Under the pieces are notes generated by a model. It worked only from the letters and a program-made list of their open reading frames with translations, did no database searches and was not told the DNA's origin. Positions 1 through 8,442 of a DNA stretch of 64,000 nt are shown here, piece by piece (position 1 is the first letter of the stretch; each line of letters starts with the position of its first letter). The position numbers were made by a program, and so were the translations under genes. This stretch comes from Treponema sp. (GTDB lineage: Bacteria; Spirochaetota; Spirochaetia; Treponematales; Treponemataceae), in the NCBI GenBank assembly GCA_017484285.1, contig JAFUTH010000007.1, positions 102,706 through 166,705 on the forward strand, in the 5' to 3' direction.

Positions 1-1157
1 TTGCCTTTTTTGTAGAGGAATTTGACATGATTCTGCAATTTTTCGCAGTGCATGAACGAATAGGCGAGGCGGTTCATTACAATTGTTTCGTCTTCGTCAA
101 GTTCGTTCGGCTTTGAGCGGCTCACCGTTGGAAAATCGTTACTCAGATTTTCGGAATTCAGCTTCCATTCAGTGCCGTCAATCGTAACCGTGCCTTTTTC
201 CCAGTTGATTTTGTCGAGAATGAGGCGGTTTTGCATTTCAAATTCTGGATTCGCGCGAATCATTTGGTCTTCGAGTTTGAATTGAATGAGCGAAATTGCC
301 TTGTGAACGGCGTGCCTGTCCATGTGACCGTAGGCTTTCATGCAAAAAGTGACGAGCGGCGTGAGGTTGATTCCGTAGCCTTCTTCAAGCACATCGAGAT
401 TATTGTAGCGGGCGCAGAGCCGAACGACATTTGCGATGCAGATTTTGCTCCCTGCCGCCGCTCCCATCCACACGACATCATGGTTTCCCCACTGAATGTC
501 GAGCGAGTGATAGTGAAGCAGTTTGTCCAAAATTTGATGCGGGCCTGGCCCTCGGTCGAAAATATCGCCGATAATGTGCAAATGGTCGATGACGAGCGTT
601 TGAATCATGTTGCAGAGGGCTTCGATTAAGGGTTCAGCCGCCCCGATTCTAATGACGGTCTGCAAAATCTGATTGTAGTACGCCTGCTTGTCGGAAAGTT
701 CTTCTTTTTCGGTAATCAGCTCTTCGATGACATAGGCAAAATCTTCGGGCATGATTTTGCGCACTTTTGAGCGCGTGTATTTTGAGGAAACGCGGCGGAG
801 CATGGCAACGAGGCGGTGGAGCGTAACCGTGTACCAGTCGTTTAAATCTTCGCCCTTTTCGGTCTGCCGCACGATTTCAAGTTTTTCTTTGGGGTAGTAA
901 ATGAGCGTGGCAAGTGCGCGTTTTGTTGAAGCCGTTTCGGTGTTTCCGAACACTTCTTCGATTTTTGTTTTGATTGAGCCTGAGCCGTTCCGTAAGACAT
1001 GCGAAAATTGCTGGTATTCGCCGTGAATGTCGGTCAAAAAATGCTCCGTGCCTTTGGGAAGCGAGAGAATTGCCTGCAAGTTGACGATTTCTGAGATAAC
1101 GGCTCGTTCAGTGGGGTACTGCCGCGCAAGGACGCGCAAGAATTTTTCGTTGTGCAT
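1..1157 (-). CDS. fbp: Fructose-1,6-bisphosphatase class III, 3' end outside window
   Basis: The first 385 codons are open and run off the left edge. I translated the reverse strand by hand. The product matches class III (Firmicutes-type) fructose-1,6-bisphosphatase, a calcineurin-like metallophosphatase of gluconeogenesis. Visible motifs are FLTDIHGEYQQF, GDIFDRGPGPHQ and WGNHDVVWMGA, which carry the metal-binding Asp, His and Asn residues of the fold. The family is usually about 640-670 residues, so roughly 260 C-terminal residues are missing. The ATG overlaps the stop of pyrC in an ATGA arrangement, so it is probably translated with the pyrimidine genes as the last member of pyrB-pyrI-pyrC-fbp. 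Family identity is secure; in vivo role is inferred. Confidence 0.93.
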   Translation of the reverse strand, partial: MHNEKFLRVLARQYPTERAVISEIVNLQAILSLPKGTEHFLTDIHGEYQQFSHVLRNGSGSIKTKIEEVFGNTETASTKRALATLIYYPKEKLEIVRQTEKGEDLNDWYTVTLHRLVAMLRRVSSKYTRSKVRKIMPEDFAYVIEELITEKEELSDKQAYYNQILQTVIRIGAAEPLIEALCNMIQTLVIDHLHIIGDIFDRGPGPHQILDKLLHYHSLDIQWGNHDVVWMGAAAGSKICIANVVRLCARYNNLDVLEEGYGINLTPLVTFCMKAYGHMDRHAVHKAISLIQFKLEDQMIRANPEFEMQNRLILDKINWEKGTVTIDGTEWKLNSENLSNDFPTVSRSKPNELDEDETIVMNRLAYSFMHCEKLQNHVKFLYKKG

Positions 1158-2596
1158 CAGCTCTGTCCGTACACTTGCTCGCCACCAAAGAACGTTGCGT
1201 GCACTTTGCCGGTGAGTTTTTTGCCTTCGAGCGGCGTTGATTTGCCCTTGCTACAGAAATTCTCGCTCGTAACGACCCATTCTTCATCGGGATTGACGAG
1301 CACTAAGTCCGCTTCGTAATCAACGAGAAGTCGCCCCGCCTTAAGCTTAAGCAGTTTTGCCGGATTTGCGCTCATGAGCTGCGAAAGCCGTCTGAGCGAG
1401 AATCCTTCTTTTTTGACGAGAACCGTGTTGCAGAGCGCGAATGCGGTTTCAAGACCAGTGAATCCCGGTGCTCCAGCCGCCTTGTCTTCCTGCGAGTGCG
1501 GTGCGTGGTCGGTGGCGATTGCGTCAACCGTGCCGTCGCGGAGACCTTCAATGAGCGCGCGTCGGTCGTATTCGCTTCGGAGCGGCGGATTTACGAGCGC
1601 GCGAATGTTTGGCGCGTCCGTTCCGACAAGACCGAGGTGGTGAGGCGTAACTTCCACGGTGCAGTCGAAGCCATTGGTCGTGTTTCCGAGTGCGAGTTCT
1701 TCTTTTGCGCGTCGGACGGCGTCGAGGCTGTTTTTGGTTGAGCAGTGGCAGATGTGCACGTGACAGCCCGCCGTTTTTGCGATTTCGATGTTGCGGATAG
1801 TTGCCGTGTCTTCGGCGACCGCGAGCAGATTGTTCGCCGTCGTTAAATTTCCGTCGATTTCAAAATTGACTGACGACGGCACGTTCGGTGTCTGAATATG
1901 CACTTTTCCGGCGGGAATGTTGTATTGCGACATAAATCCGAGCGCGCGCTGTCGGTACGGACGTGCCGCCTGAGCGAGTGACGGGTCTTCGCAGTGGCAG
2001 CTGACGATGATGTTTTTTTCGCCCGCCTTTGACATTGCGTCGAGCATAACCGCCGCTGATGAGACATCGTGTCCGTCTTCGGTGATGACCGGGAATTCGT
2101 CGGCAGTGAGCGAATCAATCGCCGAGGTGTCGGTGCCTTCAAAATTCTTTGTGATGCTTACGGTTTGATAGATGCGCGCGAGTTCTTTGCTGTTCGCTTC
2201 GTTCATGACTTTTTTTGCCGCGTCTCTGTCCGAAATGACGGGGCGCGTGTTTGGCATGAGCACGAGCGTTCCATACCCGCCCGCAACTGCCGCACGGAGA
2301 CCAGAATCCAAGTCTTCTTTTTGGGGCTGCCCCGGATAGCGGAAATGGGCATGCATGTCGATAAAAGCCGGCATGAGCGTCATTCCGTGCGCATCATAGA
2401 ATGAGGGCTTTAAGTCCATCTCGACATCTGACAAAAACGCAGACGCATAGATGAGCGCGGTTTTTGCCGTCTTGCACTCGCCGAGAAGCACCGCACGGAT
2501 TTTTTTATCGGCGATGATGAGTGAGCCTGGACTGTCGATGTGGGCGTCCAAAAGACGTGCATTGTAAATAATCAGGATGGAAGAATAGTTTTTCAT
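1157..2596 (-). CDS. pyrC: Dihydroorotase, class I
   Basis: This 479-residue amidohydrolase should interconvert N-carbamoyl-aspartate and dihydroorotate, the third step of UMP synthesis in the cytoplasm. The metal-binding HxH lies in DMHAHFRYPG near residue 80. Other class I motifs are MPNTRP, HICHCSTKN, EVTPHHLGL and IATDHAPHSQEDK (catalytic Asp). The chosen ATG is preceded by a G-rich stretch (GCGGGGGC). The family is usually about 430 residues; the extra length includes an insertion near residues 35-65, between the N-terminal strand region and the HxH. It is third in the operon pyrB-pyrI-pyrC-fbp and overlaps the fbp start. Other class I amidohydrolases such as allantoinase are possible by fold, but the pyrBI context favours dihydroorotase. 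Confidence 0.93.
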   Translation of the reverse strand: MKNYSSILIIYNARLLDAHIDSPGSLIIADKKIRAVLLGECKTAKTALIYASAFLSDVEMDLKPSFYDAHGMTLMPAFIDMHAHFRYPGQPQKEDLDSGLRAAVAGGYGTLVLMPNTRPVISDRDAAKKVMNEANSKELARIYQTVSITKNFEGTDTSAIDSLTADEFPVITEDGHDVSSAAVMLDAMSKAGEKNIIVSCHCEDPSLAQAARPYRQRALGFMSQYNIPAGKVHIQTPNVPSSVNFEIDGNLTTANNLLAVAEDTATIRNIEIAKTAGCHVHICHCSTKNSLDAVRRAKEELALGNTTNGFDCTVEVTPHHLGLVGTDAPNIRALVNPPLRSEYDRRALIEGLRDGTVDAIATDHAPHSQEDKAAGAPGFTGLETAFALCNTVLVKKEGFSLRRLSQLMSANPAKLLKLKAGRLLVDYEADLVLVNPDEEWVVTSENFCSKGKSTPLEGKKLTGKVHATFFGGEQVYGQS

Positions 2597-2635
2597 AAAA
2601 GCCCCCGCTTTTTTATTGTCAATCCGAAATTGAAA

Positions 2636-3070
2636 TCAGTCAATAGAGCCGGCACTGTAGAGCGCGTCGCAATATTCGCAGGCATATTGAGATTTTTCGC
2701 GGTTAATCAGCTTGAACACTGGTCGAACGTAGTTTTCGGTGACGGTGATACAGCGCGGATTTTTGCAGTGAATCACGTTTTCCACCTTTTCAGGCAATTC
2801 CATGTTGATTTTGCGAACGATTTTTTCGTCTTTAATCACATTGATGCAGATGTTCGGGTCGATGAAGCCGAGCACCGAGTAGTCGATGTTGATAATGTTG
2901 TCGATTTTGATGATGTCTTTTTTGCCCGATTTTTTTGACTGCACGTTCATAATGAGCGCGCACGAAAAATCAGCCTTGTCCAAGCCCAAAAAATGAAAAA
3001 TCTGCGGCCCGAAGCCCGCCTTGATATGGTCAATCACCAGTCCGTTTTTAATTGTATCTACATTCAGCAT
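2636..3070 (-). CDS. pyrI: Aspartate carbamoyltransferase regulatory chain
   Basis: At 144 residues this has the size of PyrI, the nucleotide-binding regulatory subunit that joins PyrB trimers into the allosteric holoenzyme. The C-terminal zinc-binding domain is intact: Cys102, Cys107, Cys131 and Cys134 in HCKNPRC and ACEYC. The N-terminal segment LNVDTIKNGLVIDHI matches the allosteric domain. AAGGAGAAAC sits directly before the ATG. The gene lies 12 bp behind pyrB. A separate PyrI implies feedback control of the first committed step by nucleotides, which is established for the family and inferred here. Confidence 0.95.
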   Translation of the reverse strand: MLNVDTIKNGLVIDHIKAGFGPQIFHFLGLDKADFSCALIMNVQSKKSGKKDIIKIDNIINIDYSVLGFIDPNICINVIKDEKIVRKINMELPEKVENVIHCKNPRCITVTENYVRPVFKLINREKSQYACEYCDALYSAGSID

Positions 3071-3082
3071 TTTAGTTTCTCC

Positions 3083-4003
3083 TTACAGCACGCCCACGAG
3101 TTTCGCGATAAGAGCCATGCGCACAAACATGCCGTATTTGACTTGCTTAAAGTACGCGGCTCGCGGGTCGTCGTCAACTTCGGGCGCGATTTCGTTTACG
3201 CGGGGGAGCGGGTGCAAGACAATCATGTTCTTTCGGGCAAGCGACATTTTTTGGTTGTCGAGAATATAGCTGTCTTTGAGGCGGATATAGTCCTGCTCGT
3301 TGAAGAATCGCTCTTTTTGAACGCGCGTCATGTACAAAATGTCCAAATCGCCGATGACAGATTCAAGCCGCTCCGCCGTGGTGTATTCGATTCCCGCTGC
3401 GTCGAGCTCTTGCGTGACGTATTCGGGAACTTGCAACTCGTTCGGGCTGATAAAAATGTAGCGGTTGTTTTTGTAACGAGCCATTGCCTCCGCGAGCGAA
3501 TGAACCGTGCGACCGAACTTCAAATCGCCGCAGAAGCCGATGGTGTGACCTTCAAAGCCACCTTGAAGCGCACGAATTGTGAGCATGTCGGTGAGCGTTT
3601 GCGTGGGGTGGTAGTGCCCGCCGTCGCCCGCGTTGATAATCGGGCATGAAGCGTACTGGCTTGCAAGCAATGCCGCTCCTTCCTTTGGATTTCGCATGGC
3701 AATCACGTCGACATAAGACGAAACGGTGCGGATTGTGTCGGAAAGTGACTCGCCTTTTGCCGTGCTTGAATTCGCCGCGTCAGAAAATCCCTCGACCGCC
3801 CCGCCAAGATGGAGCATTGCCGCCTCAAAAGAAAGGCGCGTGCGTGTGCTCGGCTCAAAAAAAAGTGTCGCAAGAATTTTCCCGCGACACACATCAGTAA
3901 AAGAATTTGGGTCAACAATAATTTGCTCTGCCAATGAGCAGATTTCATCGATTTCTGAAACGGTTAAATCATTCGGTTTGATTAAATTTCTTCCCTTTAA
4001 CAT
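3083..4003 (-). CDS. pyrB: Aspartate carbamoyltransferase catalytic subunit
   Basis: This 306-residue protein condenses carbamoyl phosphate with aspartate. The carbamoyl-phosphate site [15 protein letters not shown] starts at residue 48 and HPLPRVNEI lies near residue 268; both are diagnostic. It is the first gene of pyrB-pyrI-pyrC-fbp. The start codon has no Shine-Dalgarno sequence. Instead TGCTAAAAT (an extended -10) ends 6 nt before the ATG on the minus strand, with TTTCCA 17 nt further up, so a leaderless mRNA is predicted. Its promoter lies back to back with that of the divergent methyltransferase gene. Confidence 0.96.
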   Translation of the reverse strand: MLKGRNLIKPNDLTVSEIDEICSLAEQIIVDPNSFTDVCRGKILATLFFEPSTRTRLSFEAAMLHLGGAVEGFSDAANSSTAKGESLSDTIRTVSSYVDVIAMRNPKEGAALLASQYASCPIINAGDGGHYHPTQTLTDMLTIRALQGGFEGHTIGFCGDLKFGRTVHSLAEAMARYKNNRYIFISPNELQVPEYVTQELDAAGIEYTTAERLESVIGDLDILYMTRVQKERFFNEQDYIRLKDSYILDNQKMSLARKNMIVLHPLPRVNEIAPEVDDDPRAAYFKQVKYGMFVRMALIAKLVGVL

Positions 4004-4009
4004 AATTTG

Positions 4010-4024
4010 ATTTTAGCATATAAT
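4010..4024. promoter_or_regulatory. Back-to-back -10 elements of pyrB and the APE-like cluster
   Basis: On the minus strand TGCTAAAAT (4010-4018) is an extended -10 for pyrB, 6 nt from its ATG. On the plus strand TATAAT (4019-4024) is 7 nt from the methyltransferase ATG, with TTAACA at 3997-4002 as a -35 (16 nt spacer). The two start codons are only 28 nt apart, so each promoter extends into the opposite gene. Predicted from sequence only. Confidence 0.5.
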
Positions 4025-4031
4025 TTATTTT

Positions 4032-5153
4032 ATGGAAATGGAAAATAAAAGCTATTACGAAGATAAAATTCGCGCGTTCGACGCAAAAATCGAAGCGCAA
4101 AAAATCGCGTTTGCTCCCATGACATTTCAGGCAATTCGCGCGCTCATCGAGCTGGGGCTTTTACAGCAAATTTCAGAAGCGGGCGACAAAGGAATCAGTA
4201 TTAAAGAGCTTTCTGCGTCATCGGGCATTTCAGAGTACGGCGTCGGCGTGCTGGTCGAAATGGCGCTCGGCATGGGTGTCGTCAAAATCAACTCATATTC
4301 CGACGAAGAAGCCGACGGCAAGTCAGGATTGGGCAAGCTCCGTCTCGGAAAGATTGGCTGGTTCTTGCTCGAGGACGATTTAACGCGTGTCAATTTCAAC
4401 TTCACGAACGACATCTGCTACAAAGGCGCGTTCAATCTCATTGATTCCGTAAAGAACGGAAAGCCCGAAGGTCTCAAAGTATTCGGCGAAAACTGGACGA
4501 CCGTGTATGAGGCGCTTTCAACATTGCCCGAGCGCGAAAAAAAATCGTGGTTTGACTTTGACCATTTCTATTCTGATGTTGCATTTCCAGAGGCACTTCC
4601 GATTGTGTACGCAAAAAAGCCCAAGCACCTGTTTGACATCGGCGGAAACACGGGAAAGTGGGCGATTGCTTCTTGCAAATACGACAAGGACGTGCATGTT
4701 TCCATCGTGGATTTGCCCGGACAGACGGCGGTTGCCGAAAAGAACGCAAAAGAGGCGGGTTTTGCCGAGAGAATCAGTTTTGTGAGCGGAAATGTGCTTG
4801 ATGTTGAGACAAAATTGCCGAGTGGGGCAGATGCCGTGTGGATGAGCCAATTCTTGGATTGTTTTAGCCTTCGTCAAATCACCAAAATCCTCACGAAGAT
4901 TTACAATTCGGTTGACGAAAATTGTGACATCTTCGTAATGGAACCGCTCTGGGATATGCAAAAATTCGAGGGTGAAAGCTATGCCTTGCAAGCCACAAGC
5001 CTGTACTTTACGTGCATTGCGAACGGCAACAGTAAAATGTACCGCTACGGCGAACTGGTCGAAGCCATCGAAAACGCCGGCTTCCGCCTCGTGACCGCAC
5101 ATCATAACTTGGGAAGCAATTTCTATTCGATTTTGAATTTTAGGAAAAAATAA
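4032..5153 (+). CDS. SAM-dependent O-methyltransferase, first gene of the APE-like cluster
   Basis: A 373-residue protein of the family 2 methyltransferase type: an N-terminal winged-helix dimerisation region (about residues 25-90) followed by a Rossmann SAM-binding core. Motif I is FDIGGNTGKWA near residue 200, then SIVDLPGQ (acidic loop) and a GNVLD segment. In aryl polyene and flexirubin clusters such enzymes methylate the aromatic head group; that role is inferred here from context. It starts the plus-strand cluster with a predicted leaderless start. A long inverted repeat follows its stop. The exact substrate cannot be read from the sequence. Confidence 0.8.
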   Translation: MEMENKSYYEDKIRAFDAKIEAQKIAFAPMTFQAIRALIELGLLQQISEAGDKGISIKELSASSGISEYGVGVLVEMALGMGVVKINSYSDEEADGKSGLGKLRLGKIGWFLLEDDLTRVNFNFTNDICYKGAFNLIDSVKNGKPEGLKVFGENWTTVYEALSTLPEREKKSWFDFDHFYSDVAFPEALPIVYAKKPKHLFDIGGNTGKWAIASCKYDKDVHVSIVDLPGQTAVAEKNAKEAGFAERISFVSGNVLDVETKLPSGADAVWMSQFLDCFSLRQITKILTKIYNSVDENCDIFVMEPLWDMQKFEGESYALQATSLYFTCIANGNSKMYRYGELVEAIENAGFRLVTAHHNLGSNFYSILNFRKK

Positions 5154-5240
5154 AATTTCTCACAGAGGGCACAGAGTTCACAGAGAGTTTTTCTAATAAG
5201 AAATTCTCTCTGTGTGCTCTTTAGCTCTGTGAGGAATTTA
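5154..5240. repeat. Long imperfect inverted repeat with CACAGAG units
   Basis: Two arms of about 41 nt flank a 4-nt loop. The left arm holds three CACAGAG units (5160-5183) and the right arm their complements (5200-5232). The right arm carries the AGGAA nearest the next start codon, so folding could occlude its ribosome site. It may also act as a partial terminator after the methyltransferase gene. A related CACAGA element occurs at 50251-50370. Confidence 0.75.
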
Positions 5241-5248
5241 AAGAATTT

Positions 5249-5884
5249 ATGAAAATCTATGTAACACAATTTGCCAGTTACCAGCCTTCTCTTGAAAATC
5301 CTGCTGAGCAGCCAAAGTTGGAGTATGTCGATTCGCTCTTCCGTCGCAGGCTTTCGCAACTTACGCGCATGACGATTGAGACGGTGCATGAACTTGTCGA
5401 AACTGAGAGCGAAAATGCCAGTCTCAAGCTCGTGTTTGCTTCGTTCAGGGGCGAGATTGCACGGCAACTTAAAATCAACAAGGGCTTGGTTGAGGACGCT
5501 GACGTTATGCCGGCTCAGTTTTCGCTTTCGGTGTTCAACACGCCGCCTGCCGCAACCACGATTGCGCTTAAAATGAAAGCGGGCTACACGGCAATCTATC
5601 CGAGCGAGGACAATTTTTCGAGCGCGCTGGTTGCCGCCGCCTCTTCGGTGGTGTGCGGCTCTGAGAAAAAAATCATCTTCGCGTACGCGGACGAAAAAAT
5701 TCCCGAAGAGTACGCGAAGTGCACGGGCTACGGCGAGGAACTGCCACTTGCGTTTGCGTGCGTGCTTTCGCTCGAAAAAACTGCGGGTGCAATCGAAATT
5801 GACGTGTCGAGTGAGCAATGTGCGCACACAACGCCGCGTGAATTTCTCTCTTACCTGCAATCTGCGGAAGCGGGAGTGCGCTAA
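5249..5884 (+). CDS. Beta-ketoacyl synthase N-terminal-like protein (PF13723 type)
   Basis: This 211-residue protein resembles the short ketosynthase N-terminal-like family found in aryl polyene clusters. The region QFSLSVFNTPPAATTIALK (residues 90-108) aligns with the SVHNA..G stretch of that family, and IIFAYADEKIPEEY with its conserved DE..P segment. The Cys of true ketosynthases is not seen at the expected place and the C-terminal half of the fold is absent, so it is unlikely to condense acyl chains by itself. It may be a partner of a ketosynthase encoded elsewhere. Its stop overlaps the next start by one base (TAATG), showing translational coupling. Confidence 0.65.
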   Translation: MKIYVTQFASYQPSLENPAEQPKLEYVDSLFRRRLSQLTRMTIETVHELVETESENASLKLVFASFRGEIARQLKINKGLVEDADVMPAQFSLSVFNTPPAATTIALKMKAGYTAIYPSEDNFSSALVAAASSVVCGSEKKIIFAYADEKIPEEYAKCTGYGEELPLAFACVLSLEKTAGAIEIDVSSEQCAHTTPREFLSYLQSAEAGVR

Positions 5885-6729
5885 TGGCCGAAATCGAGAA
5901 CGCAGCGCCTGTCTATTCTTTTGAAAATCCGCCGCCGGTTAAAAATTATCCGCTCTACTGGTGGCATATCTTCGCAAAAATCATGTCGTTCACGCTCTTT
6001 GGAATTGGAACGATTCTCATTTCGATTGTCGCGTTCCCGATTATGAAGCTGCTTTTTTGGAAAAAGGAGCGGTTCAGAAAGGCAGGGCATCACTTTATCT
6101 CGCTGATGTTCCGCTTTTTTGTGTGCTTTATGACCGTCATTCGCGCGTCCCAGCTGACTGCGGTGGACAAAAAAAAGTTCCGCGCGCTCAAGTCAAGCAT
6201 CGTTGTGGCAAATCATCCCTCGCTGCTCGATGTGGTCATGCTCATCTCGCTCATTCCCGACGCTGACTGCATTGTCAATTCCTATCTCATGGGAAAAAAC
6301 ATCGTGCACATTATCGCGAGCAATCTCTACATTCCCACGTCGCTTTCTTTTGACGAAATCATGGAAAAGTGTACGGCTTCGCTCAAGGCGGGGAGCAATC
6401 TGATTATCTTCCCGGAAGGAACGCGCTCGTTGCCGACGGGGCAGCACCGATTCAAAAAGGGCGCGGCTCGGGTGGCGCTCGTCTCGGGCTGTCCGATTGT
6501 GCCGGTCTACATGGGCGGAAACGACAAACGCGGCTTACGCAAGCACGATTCGATGTTCAAATACAACACGCGCCATTGCTATCACTACGAGCCGCACATG
6601 AAAGACCCCGTGTATCCCGAAAACTATAAGGATTTGCCGAGTCACGCTGCCGCACGGCGAATCACGGCGGAACTCACGGAAATCTTAAGCGACAAAAACA
6701 ACACGCAGTACGTAACGGTGTATCAGTAG
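5884..6729 (+). CDS. PlsC-type membrane acyltransferase (copy 1)
   Basis: A 281-residue protein of the 1-acyl-glycerol-3-phosphate acyltransferase superfamily. The HX4D motif is NHPSLLD (about residue 111) and the second block is FPEGTRS (about 178). A hydrophobic N-terminal helix (about 30-58) anchors it in the inner membrane. It is a clear paralogue of the product at 7316: both begin with the pattern NYPLYxW and share a C-terminal RGLRK block. In the cluster it would move an acyl group from a carrier protein to a lipid or glycolipid acceptor; the acceptor is unknown. Confidence 0.85.
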   Translation: MAEIENAAPVYSFENPPPVKNYPLYWWHIFAKIMSFTLFGIGTILISIVAFPIMKLLFWKKERFRKAGHHFISLMFRFFVCFMTVIRASQLTAVDKKKFRALKSSIVVANHPSLLDVVMLISLIPDADCIVNSYLMGKNIVHIIASNLYIPTSLSFDEIMEKCTASLKAGSNLIIFPEGTRSLPTGQHRFKKGAARVALVSGCPIVPVYMGGNDKRGLRKHDSMFKYNTRHCYHYEPHMKDPVYPENYKDLPSHAAARRITAELTEILSDKNNTQYVTVYQ

Positions 6730-6730
6730 T

Positions 6731-6759
6731 TTGACCTTTTACGGGCATTTACTTATAAT
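6731..6759 (+). promoter_or_regulatory. Strong internal promoter before the first ACP gene
   Basis: TTGACC (6731-6736) and TATAAT (6754-6759) are separated by 17 nt, a near-consensus sigma-70 promoter starting two bases after the acyltransferase stop. A leader with AAGGAA follows before the ATG at 6790. It would allow the carrier proteins to be made in excess of the upstream enzymes. Confidence 0.7.
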
Positions 6760-6789
6760 TCTTGCAACTATTTCTTAAGGAATTTTTAC

Positions 6790-7056
6790 ATGGACGAACT
6801 TAAACAACAGATTAAAGAATGCATTATTTCTTCTCTTGAGCTTGAGGACATCACTCCCGAGAACATTGTCGATTCAGAGCCGCTTTTTGGAACTGGCTTG
6901 GGTTTGGATTCAATCGACGCGCTGGAGCTCGGCGTTGCGCTCAAAAAGAGATTCGGCGTTAAATTCAATGCAGAAAATTCTGACACGCGCGAGCACTTTG
7001 CTTCAATCAATGCATTGGCTGAGTACATTTCTGCTGAGCAGGCAAAAAACGCATAA
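6790..7056 (+). CDS. Acyl carrier protein 1
   Basis: An 88-residue acidic protein with the phosphopantetheine motif GLGLDSIDALEL; Ser41 is the expected attachment site. It differs from the other two carriers of the cluster in having a GTGLGLDS loop and a longer C-terminus (EYISAEQ). AAGGAA lies 9 nt before the ATG. It would hold the growing or finished acyl chain by thioester. APE clusters usually carry two distinct carriers; this one resembles the first type. Confidence 0.92.
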   Translation: MDELKQQIKECIISSLELEDITPENIVDSEPLFGTGLGLDSIDALELGVALKKRFGVKFNAENSDTREHFASINALAEYISAEQAKNA

Positions 7057-7068
7057 GCGGGCGGCGCA

Positions 7069-7311
7069 ATGACAAAAGATGATGTTTTTGCAAAACTAAA
7101 GGAAATCCTCGTTACTGAATTTGACATTGACGCGGCGGACATTACACCGGACGCGACTATCGCTGATGATTTGGATTTGGATTCAATCGACGCGGTTGAG
7201 CTTATTGTCAAAATGAAGCCGTATCTCACTGCCAAAATCGAGCCGGAGATTTTCAAATCGGTCAGAACCGTGCAGAATGTGGTGGATATTCTCGAACCGC
7301 TGACAAAATAG
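7069..7311 (+). CDS. Acyl carrier protein 2
   Basis: An 80-residue carrier with the motif DLDLDSIDAVEL; Ser39 should carry phosphopantetheine. It is closely similar to the carrier at 8200 along its whole length (same MTKD start and same NILEPLTK-like end), so the two come from a duplication. It sits 12 bp after ACP 1 and 4 bp before the second acyltransferase, within one transcription unit. Confidence 0.92.
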   Translation: MTKDDVFAKLKEILVTEFDIDAADITPDATIADDLDLDSIDAVELIVKMKPYLTAKIEPEIFKSVRTVQNVVDILEPLTK

Positions 7312-7315
7312 TCAT

Positions 7316-8137
7316 ATGGATTCTGAAAAAGAACCGCTCTATCCCGAAGAAAAAATCAAAAATTATCCTCTCTATGTGTGGCGGGTTTTTTGGAAAGCTG
7401 TTCTGCTCGTGGTGTTTGGTACGGGCACGGTCGTGCTGAGTATCGTGTGCCTGCCGCTCTTAAAACTGATTTTTCATCCCAAAAGACGATTCCAGTATCA
7501 CGCGCGCTATTTGCTGCATCTCTCCTCAAAGCTCTTTTGCGTGCTGCTTTGGTTTTTCGGCTGCTATAAGCTCCGTTGCGACAAAAAAAACTATCTGGCA
7601 AATCTTCACTCGGCGATTATCGTCGCGAATCATCCCGCGTATTTCGATTCCCCGATGATGATTTCTCTGCTCAAGCACACAACGCTCATCGCAAAGTCTT
7701 CGCTGTCGCAAAAAAATATCCTGCACGTGCTCATCAATGAGCTTTTTATGTCAAACTCGCTTCCTCTGAACGAAATGGTCGCCCATGCAAAAGAAGCGCT
7801 GTCAATGGGAAACACGGTCTTGATTTTCCCAGAAGGCACGCGAAGTACACTCTATGGGCAGCATCCGTACAAAAAAGGCGCGGCACGGCTCTCGCTCTAC
7901 ACGGGCTGTCCGATAATTCCGGTCTACATTGGCGGAAACAACAAGCGCGGATTGCGGAAAGGTGACAAGATTTTGCAGCACAATGCCACGAGCCGATGGC
8001 ATTTTGATTTGTACGTAAAAGACCCGGTGTATCCCGAGGAATTCAAAGATTTGCCTGAGCCGATTGCCGCCAAGCGAATGACTGAAAAAATACGGGATAT
8101 GCTCTCGGACGAAGCGAACGCAAAATACCGATATTGA
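7316..8137 (+). CDS. PlsC-type membrane acyltransferase (copy 2)
   Basis: A 273-residue paralogue of the acyltransferase at 5884, with HX4D motif NHPAYFD and FPEGTRS intact and a hydrophobic N-terminal segment (about residues 22-48). Together with ACP 3 it appears to be a duplicated acyltransferase-carrier unit. The two copies may use different carriers or acylate different positions of the product. The annotation as a phospholipid enzyme is less likely given the cluster, but cannot be excluded. Confidence 0.85.
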   Translation: MDSEKEPLYPEEKIKNYPLYVWRVFWKAVLLVVFGTGTVVLSIVCLPLLKLIFHPKRRFQYHARYLLHLSSKLFCVLLWFFGCYKLRCDKKNYLANLHSAIIVANHPAYFDSPMMISLLKHTTLIAKSSLSQKNILHVLINELFMSNSLPLNEMVAHAKEALSMGNTVLIFPEGTRSTLYGQHPYKKGAARLSLYTGCPIIPVYIGGNNKRGLRKGDKILQHNATSRWHFDLYVKDPVYPEEFKDLPEPIAAKRMTEKIRDMLSDEANAKYRY

Positions 8138-8162
8138 AAGACTATTTTCATTCTACTATAAT
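8134..8162 (+). promoter_or_regulatory. Strong internal promoter before ACP 3
   Basis: TTGAAA (8134-8139) and TATAAT (8157-8162) have a 17-nt spacer. The promoter overlaps the end of the acyltransferase gene. Transcription would begin near 8169, which supports the ATG at 8200 rather than the upstream TTG (8134) or ATG (8161) as the ACP 3 start. Confidence 0.7.
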
Positions 8163-8199
8163 GATGGCTCAAAATCAGGGAATTCTACTGGACAAAACG

Positions 8200-8442
8200 A
8201 TGACAAAAGACGAACTCTATTCAAAACTCAAAGAAATTCTTATTACCGAATTTGATATTGACGCTGATTTGATTACTCCCGATGCGCTTATTCAGGAAGA
8301 TTTGCAATTGGACTCGATTGATTCCGTTGACATGATTGTAAAAGTAAAGCCGTTTTTGAATTCAGCGATTGCACCCGATGCATTCAAGTCAGTCAAAACC
8401 GTGCAAGACGTGGTCAATATCCTCGAGCCACTCACAAAATAA
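8200..8442 (+). CDS. Acyl carrier protein 3
   Basis: With the ATG at 8200 this is 80 residues, colinear with ACP 2 (MTKDELYSKLKEI against MTKDDVFAKLKEI). The attachment motif is DLQLDSIDSVDM with Ser39. A longer frame begins with TTG at 8134, but a promoter occupies that stretch and the extra residues have no match to ACP 2. The stop is immediately followed by the GTG start of the ligase. Ribosome site is weak (GGA, 10 nt upstream). Confidence 0.9.
   Translation: MTKDELYSKLKEILITEFDIDADLITPDALIQEDLQLDSIDSVDMIVKVKPFLNSAIAPDAFKSVKTVQDVVNILEPLTK

Noticed and set aside
2993..3649. A 218-codon open frame opposite pyrB and pyrI.
   Set aside because: It is antisense to two well-supported genes, has no family motif and no ribosome site.
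5154..5240. CACAGAG units considered as a CRISPR array.
   Set aside because: Units are short, inverted between the arms and without regular spacers; no cas genes in the window.
5123..5860. A 245-codon minus-strand frame including the CACAGAG repeat.
   Set aside because: Arg- and Phe-rich shadow product opposite the ketosynthase-like gene; no recognisable domain.
8134..8199. Longer ACP 3 start at TTG 8134 or ATG 8161.
   Set aside because: The stretch is a promoter, and the colinear ACP 2 supports the ATG at 8200.
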